A DNA stretch of 64,000 nucleotides from Canna indica (lineage: Eukaryota > Streptophyta > Magnoliopsida > Zingiberales > Cannaceae): contig CP136891.1 in NCBI GenBank assembly GCA_034359265.1, forward strand, positions 63,898,001-63,962,000, given 5' to 3'. The position numbers were made by a program, and so were the translations under genes. Positions 56,373-64,000 of the stretch are shown here, piece after piece. The notes under the pieces were generated by a model. It was not told the DNA's origin. It did no database searches and was given only the letters and a program-made list of their open reading frames with translations. Every line of letters begins with the position of its first letter. Positions within the stretch are counted from its first letter, which is position 1.

Positions 56373-57955
56373 ACAGGTTGGGAATTAACCATCCAACCTC
56401 CCTGGCCTAGCCCGCAATTTGGCCTCAACGAGCCTCTCCGCCATTCATAAAGATATGGTGCAACATGACCTAAGTCAAGCATCTCCTACGGTGTCTTAGG
56501 GGTGTCCTTATTGGAAAGTGTCTCAATACTCCAATACCTGACCTCAACTCCTAGACCTATAATGTCATAACCCGTGAGATTTTATTTCATGCATAGCTTT
56601 GTTAGTTGGTTCATAATAGATTATGTTGACCCCTTGCTCAATTTTAATTATGCAATTAAAATTTAGATCATCAATATTAGGGTTTTGTTTTAGGATTTTG
56701 TTTTAGCTTACTGTTATACCCAAAACTGATGTGTCTAACCCAAATATGGTCTCCAGAGTATGTCCTATGTTTTTAAACTACATTTTCTGATCGAAACGAT
56801 AGGTTACACGACTATGTTCAGAGAAATATACACACCGCAACATGTAATTTAAAAACAACACAGATTCATCATCTCATAATGAAATTCCAGCAACATTAAG
56901 TTTTCATCATAGCATGAAAATAAATCCGAAATTAATAGAAATTTGATCCTTAATTATCATTAAAGAAGAATACTAATCTTAAGATAAATTTCTTAGATTT
57001 CATGCTTATTAAACAAGATTAACAAGTATCAACAACACCTTAATCAAGAAACAAGCATCATGATCAAGAACCCTTCTTCAAGAACCTCCATGGCATCGAT
57101 ATCAAAGTTTCATGCTTAATTTTTATACCATGATTTCTATCCAAAAATCACATATTTAAATCTAAGGCATGAAACCACAATTCAAGAACCTAATTAGGCA
57201 AGCAAATCAAGATATAAACTTCAAGATAACCAAGATATCTCACTTGGGCATTTCATCGAACACCTTGAGGGCACCCTTGCTTCACCCTTGGCCGAGCGCA
57301 TCCCTAGGGTAAACCTGGGGCTGTCGAGCCACAAAGGGAGGATCTCGGGCCCTCCTCATCCAAATCGGTACAAGAACACGATGATCAAACCCACGATTTG
57401 GCAAAAAATCGTAAGAAACAAGAAGATGCCCAAATTGGCTCAAAATCACAAGAGAACTCGGAAAAGGAGAGGAAAAACCATTCACCCGAATAGGAAGGAT
57501 GATGAGAGGAGAAATTCCAGACAACAGCCCTCGAATCCAGCTTCAAAAGATGGCGGCTCGAGTCAAAAAGGGGGAAGAGGGGGCGGCGGCTCCTTCTCAA
57601 GCCGCCCACTTGAAGAGAGAGCAAGAGAGGGAAAAAGAGGGGCTGGCTCGGCGACTCCTCTCAGCTCGACTCCAAAGGGAAGGAAGGAGGAGAGGAAGGG
57701 AAGGCCCGACGGCTCGGCTCCAAGGGGAAGGAGAGGGGCGGCTGGCTGGCTGGCGGCTCATCTTCTTCAATTTGCTTGTGCAACTCCAATGGGGAGCCGC
57801 AAGCCTAGGGGAGGGGTTTTTTTACTCCCTCCTAAACCCTAACTCCACTAAATCCTTTATCAAACCCGCATCCACCTCAAGCCAAACCCGAACCCACTAA
57901 CTTAATTAATATTCTAATCCCATGCTAAATTACAAGCAACCAACATACACACATC

Positions 57956-59689
57956 TATTGGCTTAAGGTTTTCAGCTTTGGTTTTAATCTCGATTTTGAT
58001 GATAACAAACATGGAACTAATGATTTGATGAAGAGTTTCTTTCAGGTTCCATATCGGTTAGCGCACGACGTCCTCGATTGGAAATATAAGAGAAATCAAA
58101 AAATCAAAAGGACGTTGGTCGACGTTCTCGGATTCGTTGGGAAGATAGAGTCTAGATTTAGGGTGTCTAGTTTATATTGTAAATCCTCATGATGATGCAT
58201 AAGAACCCAAAAACCATCCCCGAATCCCAAAACATGAAAACCCGAAAATCATCCTTGGAGGGCTATATGATCTAGATATTTTCCTAACATAAAAAATGAC
58301 GATAATTGTTCCTTTGGTTAAAACTAGATAACGAGGTATTTTTAAGGATATTTTGGAAGCCTTTAGCCTACCCATATTTGACCCGAGAAATTAAGAAATT
58401 TCCATTTTTCGAAAATTTGTACTAGACCCCAAAAACTATATTTTGATTTTTTAGATATTTTTATTGAATCCAAATGGGGGTAATCCTTATATAACATTTC
58501 TTAACTTTAAGTTAACATAATAACTTTAAAACATAAATATTATATAAGTAGACTTAGCGAAGACGGAACCAGAAATCAAATAAACAAAGCCAAACCAAAC
58601 TGCCTTGCCTAGGTTTGGTCGATCGAATGGTGTTAAAAATCGGCAGTAGCTAGTTCGGTCGATCGGTCGATCGATCAAAGATGGTTAAAAATTAGCAGTG
58701 GCTATTTCGGTCGACCGGACGGTCGATTGAACGAGGCTAAAAACTGGCAGTGTTTGCTTCAGTCGACCGGATAGTAGAGGAGCTGAAACATGACTCATTT
58801 GGTCAACTCTCGGGTCAACCGAATAGAGTGGCAGAAGCGTAAAATGCCAGCGGTCACTAGGCGGTCGATCGATCGACCGGCAAGCGACCGAACGGCGTTC
58901 AACGGGCGAAAAAATGCCCATTGAAGAGCCGTTCCTTGGAGGGGTTATAAATACCCCTCTCCAACCTTCATTAACACTACTTAACAATTGATCCAAGCTT
59001 CTATTGAGCCATATTTGATCATTTCTAAAGAATTTTTTGAGCCATCTCTTTGCAATCCCTAGTTTCCATGATAAAACCTTGATCTAGCCTTTGAACCTTC
59101 AAGATTCATCTTCTCAAGACATCAAGAGGACTAGGGAGTTTCTTTTGGAGCTAAGTATAGTTTGATTTGGTTATTCCTCTAATTGTTATTGTATTTTCTT
59201 GTTTATTTTTATTGTATACCATTTGTGTAAACCTAGAGTGCTAGGTTGATTGAGTTGGTGGTTGCCTTGGTATTAAGGCTTAAACCCATAATTGTAAACT
59301 TAGTTTACTAGGATTAGTTGAGTTGTCCCTTAGGTTGAGGTGGGAGAGTGCTCTCGGTAGGAAGGCGGGATACTTTAGGGTGTGGAAGTGCCTTCGGTTT
59401 GAGAGCGAAGACTTTCCAGTGAAAAGTCCTCTTTGTGAGGGAAACGATATAATCTAGTAAAGCTAAGTTTGAAAATCCTAAGCGGGATGCTTAGGTAGTG
59501 GAGTAGGAATTGGGGCCGAACCACTATAAATACTTGTGTTAGCATTGTTTTTTTGTTACTCACTTTCACATTTAGTCATACAATTGTGAATTGCCTAAAT
59601 AATTTAAGAAATGATTAAAATCGGATTTAGGCTAATTGATTAGTTAACACACTATTCACCCCCCCTCTAGTGTGGCCATTTACCCAACA
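57956..59689 (+). mobile_element. Solo Copia LTR, TSD ACATC
   Basis: It begins TATTGGCTTAAGGTTTTCAG (TG changed to TA) and ends GGCCATTTACCCAACA. The left TSD ACATC is at 57951-57955. The right TSD is split by the later Gypsy solo LTR and its last copy is read at 62458-62462. The TATA box is at 58946-58953. The sister LTR at 49990-50025 shows the empty site CACACATCCACATGC. Confidence 0.9.
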
Positions 59690-59693
59690 ACAT

Positions 59694-62456
59694 TGTAATA
59701 CCCACAAATATATATATATATATATATATAATTTAATTAACTTATTTGGCTTCAGCAGGAAAGCCGAGATGTGCGCCGGGGCGGGTTAAGAAATTATCGG
59801 AGGGCGCGATCGGTGATATGACCCTAATGCATGAGAAAAATTATTTTATTCAAGTCGGGATGGAAGGTTGGGTCGAGTCAAGTCCGGGGGTTCGATCGGA
59901 ACTCGATTCGGACGAGTATAGACCGATATAAGTGGGTTCATAAATTCACTTAAGTTAAGGGGTAAAATAGTAATTTCAATATATATATATATATATTCAT
60001 ATAAACCTGGGATGAGCATACGGCTCCAAGGAGGATACGCACGCCCACCGCCCACCCCTAGGCAAGAGGAAGAGGAGGCACAAGCTTGGGAGGCCGGACC
60101 TTCACTGTCGCTAGAATCGCCTCGTCGCGAGGTTGATGATCTTCTTCCTCCTCGTTCTCCTTTTCAAGATGAGTGGTCTTAAGCTTTAGGGACTTGCCCA
60201 CCTCTAGGGCAGCCCCCTTGTGTAGATGATTATAAACCGAAATCTCTTAAGTTTTTGTGGATTTATGGGTGATTGGTGGTCTTTCACTGGGCGTTGATTG
60301 GAGTCTTGAAGTGCGTATGGTGTAGGGCATCCCTTGAGAGGCTAGGGCTGATTGTAGAGCCCTACTTGTGGGATTTTGGGACTGTTTTGATGGTCTACTC
60401 AAAATTACAGTTTTTCCTCTTTGAGATGATGCTTGTAAACATGAATTTTGATTGGGATTGGGAGAGAAATCACATTGCCTTCCCTTGTAAACCCTCTTTT
60501 GTTGGGTCATTAAGAGTGGAGAATAAGGGTGGTAGTCGGGGATGGCGGGAGCTTGCATTTGATGGCGAAAATCCCCCTTATAGATGGCTGCATGAGGTGA
60601 AGCATGGTGCGGCTTGAGCATGCCCACCAAGTGTTTGGTGAAATGCCACACCTACATGATTATTTCTATATCCTCATTTCTCTTTAGTAAAACTTCATAT
60701 CAGTATGGAGTATGTGTGCCCCAACCAATGGTAGCTGAATTGGTCGACTTTAAGGGTCGAAATCCCATGTTTAAGACATTATGGAGTGGATGGCCTAAGG
60801 GCATTCAAATCTGTCCAGAAATGTAAATAGACATGTTTGACACCTAGTTCGGAGGCTTAAAAGTCATCCGTTCGGTATAAACTCTTGGGGATAGATAGTA
60901 GGGTAATTTGATAGCTTTGACACCAAATTTTAGCGAATTCCGAGTTGGAGGGACTAGGTTTATAAAATTTGTTTGAGGACAATTCAAAACCGCCAATTTT
61001 TGTACATAGCAGAATTTGTGATAAGTTGAAAGTTTGACACGATATTCGGAGATCGAATCATCGTCCTATGATAGTGAAGCTTTGGGAAATCCTTGTGGGG
61101 TATATGGAAAACCATTCGAATTTGGTTTGAGGGAAAAAGAATAAGAGTTAGCTTAGTTATGAATTTTCTAAGATAGCAACTCAAACAGGAAAATCTGCTA
61201 GTGAATTGCAAAAATTTTGGGATGACATGTTCGTTATGCCATGTCGTGATCGATCCATCGCCCAAATGACCTAAAACTTTGAGGATAGTTATTGTGACAC
61301 AAAATCTTGCTTATCTTGTGTTTTTGGTAGACATTTCACTAACAACTAAGGGTTTAGCAGTGGTAGCAAAAGTGAACCTGATAAAGTTGGAGAAGTGCGG
61401 AAATTTGGCTAAGTATGGGAGGACTGCCTTGACTCCACTTGAGGGTCGAATTACTTTGATATTTATGTTGTGTGCCTACGATAAATTATGATATGCACTT
61501 TTGTTATTCAACTCGTGGGTGGTGACGAGTAGTGTAGCGTCAACAAATTCCAAGTTGGAGGCACTTATACTAGTGCTGAGATCTCAAACTCGTTTAGTAA
61601 TAATGAGTTGTTAGAATTCCCTTCTAGGATGGTTGGATAGTGAATGGTTAAGCGCATATGCACGTAGGTTGGTTTCATTTGATTTGAGTGGTGGGGTGCA
61701 CGACGACCGATCGAGGGGTTGAGGCCGGGAATAGGCCAAACTCGGTGCGGCCACGCGCGCACCCGTGATATCGGCAGATTGCCTAAATCACTCGAGTAAT
61801 ATCATCGGTGTATATTCTTGTGTATTCCTTATTCTTGTGATGGTACTTGATAATTGGGCCATTATGGGCCGAGTGAATATGGTACTTGATAATTGGGCCA
61901 TTATGGGTCGAGTGAATATGGTACTTGATATTTGGGCCATTATGGGCCGAATGACTATGGTGCGCCTGAGCACGAGTTTTGTGAATGTATCTTTTACTTT
62001 ACATGCTATTACACTTTAGAGATTCTATAAGTATGATTTATGTTTGTTATGCTTGATGCTCGGGATAGCTTGGCAAGGGCTTGGTTCAAGCCACTCGCTG
62101 AGTTCGTTGGAACTCACCTCTCTTTTGTTGTTGTTTTGCAGATCCTGACTAATAGAGGTACGGTGGTACCCATGTAGCACGGCTGGAGTTGCAGACTCAT
62201 GTAATAGATCTCGTGACGTATCGAGTCGTAGTCGAGTAGTAGGAATTACTTACGCATATGGTCATGTGATGGTTGTAGACATGGTCCTTACTCACACTCG
62301 ATTGTTTATATTTTCATAATAACATTCATTCACATGTTCATTGGTTTTCACATGTTGTATCATTTATTTCGCATTTTGGCATGTATGTGTTGGTAGGCTT
62401 CGGAGTATGTATGTGTACTTTGGCCGGTCACGTGACCCTAGATTTGGGGCGTGACA
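59694..62456 (+). mobile_element. Solo Gypsy LTR, TSD AACAT
   Basis: A 2763-bp block begins TGTAATACCC and ends TTTGGGGCGTGACA, flanked by AACAT (59689-59693 and 62457-62461). Its 3' end, GGTCACGTGACC to GGGGCGTGACA, is related to the Tekay-like LTR ends. It inserted within the right TSD of the neighbouring Copia solo LTR, so it is the younger of the two. It holds (AT)n runs at 59709-59731 and 59979-59997. Confidence 0.92.
61842..61958 (+). repeat. Three tandem copies of a 39-bp unit in Gypsy LTR
   Basis: GGTACTTGATAATTGGGCCA followed by TTATGGGCCGAGTGAATAT starts at 61842, 61881 and 61920. The third copy has two or three changes. Confidence 0.92.
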
Positions 62457-62676
62457 AACATCCACATGCAACATAATTAAACAATTATGCATACGCCACA
62501 TAGAATTAAATAAATTTATCTATGCAAGTAAAATTTCTATAACTCATATTCCTACTTACCTGAGCTCGCAAGCTTTCATCGGACCATGAGTCGACTCGGC
62601 TCGACCTCGAACTAGTCCGCTAGGCTGGCAACACACATAATAAATGAAAATTAGAATTAATATCTAGGATATTACA

Positions 62677-63166
62677 TTAGGCCATTGGAATCGGGCTATC
62701 GGGCCGAGCCTACACTGTCTAGCTTGGCCCGGCCTGATAAAGGCTCGAGCACGGTAAGGAACTGCCCTAGCTCGATTTTATCGAGTTGGCCCAAGCGTGG
62801 CTATCGGATCGGGTCAATTATTGTCAGGTCTAGCGAAATCCCCTTCGTTAAACTTCATCCTCTCTTATCTTCTGCAACCCTGATCAAACAACATGATTCA
62901 GGTTTAGCTAAAAAAACTAATCTTTATTGTGAATTGTTGTTGTTAATGTGGGTGACCCCATGTGAGATGTATTTGACAATGGTCTTGATAATGGAAATGC
63001 CAGTGGATACCCAAGTTGGATTTGCTCCACTTTAAAGAAACATGAAAGAAAATGGTCCTAGCAACTTTGTGTGTATTCTTTTCAGGGTTTACCTCATTTC
63101 GAAGGGGACCATTCCCTTGAACTTATACGGGTGGGGACATTCGTTTGAAGCCAGTGCCACACTATA
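62677..63166. other. Spacer between Gypsy elements
   Basis: No gene seen. 62690-62830 is rich in CGGGCCGAGCC and CGGCCTGATAAAGGC words; the remainder is featureless. Confidence 0.45.
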
Positions 63167-64000
63167 TGTAATACCCAAAATCTTAATAATAAAATTTTAT
63201 TCTTGAACGGGGGATCGTGGGCCCTAGTTAGTACGGATTGGCGGGAAGCTTCGGGATTAGACCCGAGTAAGCATTTAATGTAGAAAAATTAAGAGAAATT
63301 TTATTTGTCTTATCTCTGTGATTTAGCATGCTAGGGTGATAGAGGGTCTCGAGGCGAATTTAGTGGTGCAATCGGATCTCAAGTCGGAGTTATAACAGGT
63401 GAGTTATGGGCTGTTTGAGTCGGATAGCTTAGGTAGGGGTATTTTGGTCATTTGGACCAAATCGGTGTCTATAAATTAGACCCTGAGGTGTGTAGCTAGC
63501 GGTTTTGAGCCACACGCCATCCGAGGCAAAGGAGAGAGGAGAGAGAGGGCGCTGTCGAGGAGGAGGAGCCGTCGGAGTCGGATTTTTATGAGTTCGTCGG
63601 TGTTGATCGGGGGAAGATCCTGCATATTTTTTTCTTCTATTTTCTCTTCGTCCAGTGAGTGGATTTAGACCTTCTTTTCTCCAATTCTTGATTCATATCA
63701 CTGTTCTCATGTTCGAGGTTTTTCATTGATTTTTGGCGTGTTTTCTCGTATTGGATTGGAAGTTGAATCAGTCATTTCTTAATTAAACCATGTTATTTAT
63801 CCCTGTTGGAATAAAATAATTTTTTCTTTTTTTCTTTTTCATTTTTCTTTTTCCCCCCTTCAGATTCACTTTGCCGGCCGCGCCAGGAGGTGGCACCCGG
63901 TGAGGCACCGCGGCGGCAACGAGCGCCGGTGAGGAGCTACGGAGGTAGCGGCGCTCGGTGTGGCGTCGCTGCCACGCGCGGCAACAACGCACGGCACTGC
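63167..64000 (+). mobile_element. Start of another Gypsy LTR (cut by window end)
   Basis: It begins TGTAATACCCAAAATC. Around 63480-63620 it matches, in inverse orientation, the Gypsy LTR at 32584-37339: GAGCCACACGCCATCCGAGG versus GCACGCCACCCGAGAG, and GAGTTCGTCGGTGTTGATCG versus GAGTTCATCGGCGTCGATAG. The GC-rich end (63880-64000) has a chance minus-strand frame. Confidence 0.75.

Larger units (their letters stand above)
45888..62676 (-). mobile_element. Tekay/Del-like Gypsy retrotransposon, decayed, with nested solo LTRs
   Basis: Two related LTRs bound the element: 3' LTR 45888-50101 on the left and 5' LTR 55449-62676 on the right. Minus-strand gag-protease-RT-RNase H-integrase remnants lie between. 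The order RT, RNase H, integrase and the end YEERPVEVLDRQIKKLRSKD (start of a chromodomain) identify a chromovirus. A primer-binding site is at 55428-55445. Nested inserts are a MITE in RNase H, a Copia solo LTR in the 3' LTR, and a Copia plus a Gypsy solo LTR in the 5' LTR. No TSD was found. Confidence 0.9.
55449..62676 (-). repeat. 5' LTR of the Tekay-like element, hosting two solo LTRs
   Basis: It starts TTTCACGTCCCAACTCAGGG (terminal TG lost) and ends AGGATATTACA. Without the inserts (57956-62461) it is about 2.7 kb. It is colinear with 45888-50101 but keeps 120 bp at its outer end and about 100 bp near 55915-56015 that the 3' LTR lacks. Confidence 0.87.

Noticed and set aside
57288..57900. 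Open frames of 133 and 184 residues, Lys/Arg/Gly-rich
   Set aside because: They are in the Gypsy 5' LTR. The matching part of the other LTR (47760-48000, 49690-49930) has different frames, so no coding constraint.
1..64000. Search for tRNA, rRNA or other known ncRNA genes and for pararetrovirus sequence
   Set aside because: No cloverleaf or rRNA-like sequence was recognised, and all RT-bearing sequences fit LINE, Copia or Gypsy layouts.

Overview
This window is nuclear DNA of a flowering plant. The evidence is GT-AG introns, a plant ATP-citrate lyase A-subunit gene, an apoplastic Gly/Pro-rich protein typical of plants, and a dense load of plant-type transposable elements (Copia, Gypsy, L1-type LINE, MULE, CACTA, Harbinger-like). 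The species cannot be named from the sequence. Only two host genes are supported; almost everything else is repeat DNA, most of it decayed and nested.

Region by region. 10-8538 (+): ten exons of ACLA, the cytosolic ATP-citrate lyase A subunit; the 5' end lies outside the window. Intron 3 carries an 826-bp MITE. Intron 9 is about 4.7 kb, swollen by a LINE fragment and a Harbinger-like element that itself contains a solo LTR. 8997-12640: a Copia remnant, a complete non-autonomous CACTA element (10206-11836) and fold-back DNA. 13144-13443 (+): a small secreted cell-wall protein gene with TATA box and G-box. 14411-18596: a LINE tail, duplicated Copia-like LTRs and a solo LTR. 20028-39847 (-): one L1-type LINE broken into pieces by a Copia-type LTR, a Gypsy-type solo LTR (TSD TTATC), a MULE (near-perfect 9-bp TSD) and a Gypsy LTR fragment that itself hosts another solo LTR (TSD ATTTC). 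39848-45415 (-): a Copia element with gag but no pol. 45888-62676 (-): a Tekay/Del-like Gypsy element with decayed gag-pol, whose LTRs carry three further solo LTRs. 63167-64000 (+): the start of another Gypsy LTR.

The elements do not form a pathway. They record successive insertions, most of which can be ordered by target-site duplications. At least seven LTR insertions are now solo LTRs, so LTR-LTR recombination has been frequent.

No new defence, biosynthetic or regulatory gene system was found. The most interesting unexplained signals are structural. A tandem array of hairpins with compensatory stem changes lies in the Tekay-like LTR. A two-hairpin block is shared by three diverged solo LTRs. 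A hairpin followed by a T-rich tract and CAG lies at the same relative place in several Gypsy LTRs. A palindrome array sits just upstream of the TATA box in Copia LTRs. The CACTA element is built of GACGTC repeats and perfect hairpins.
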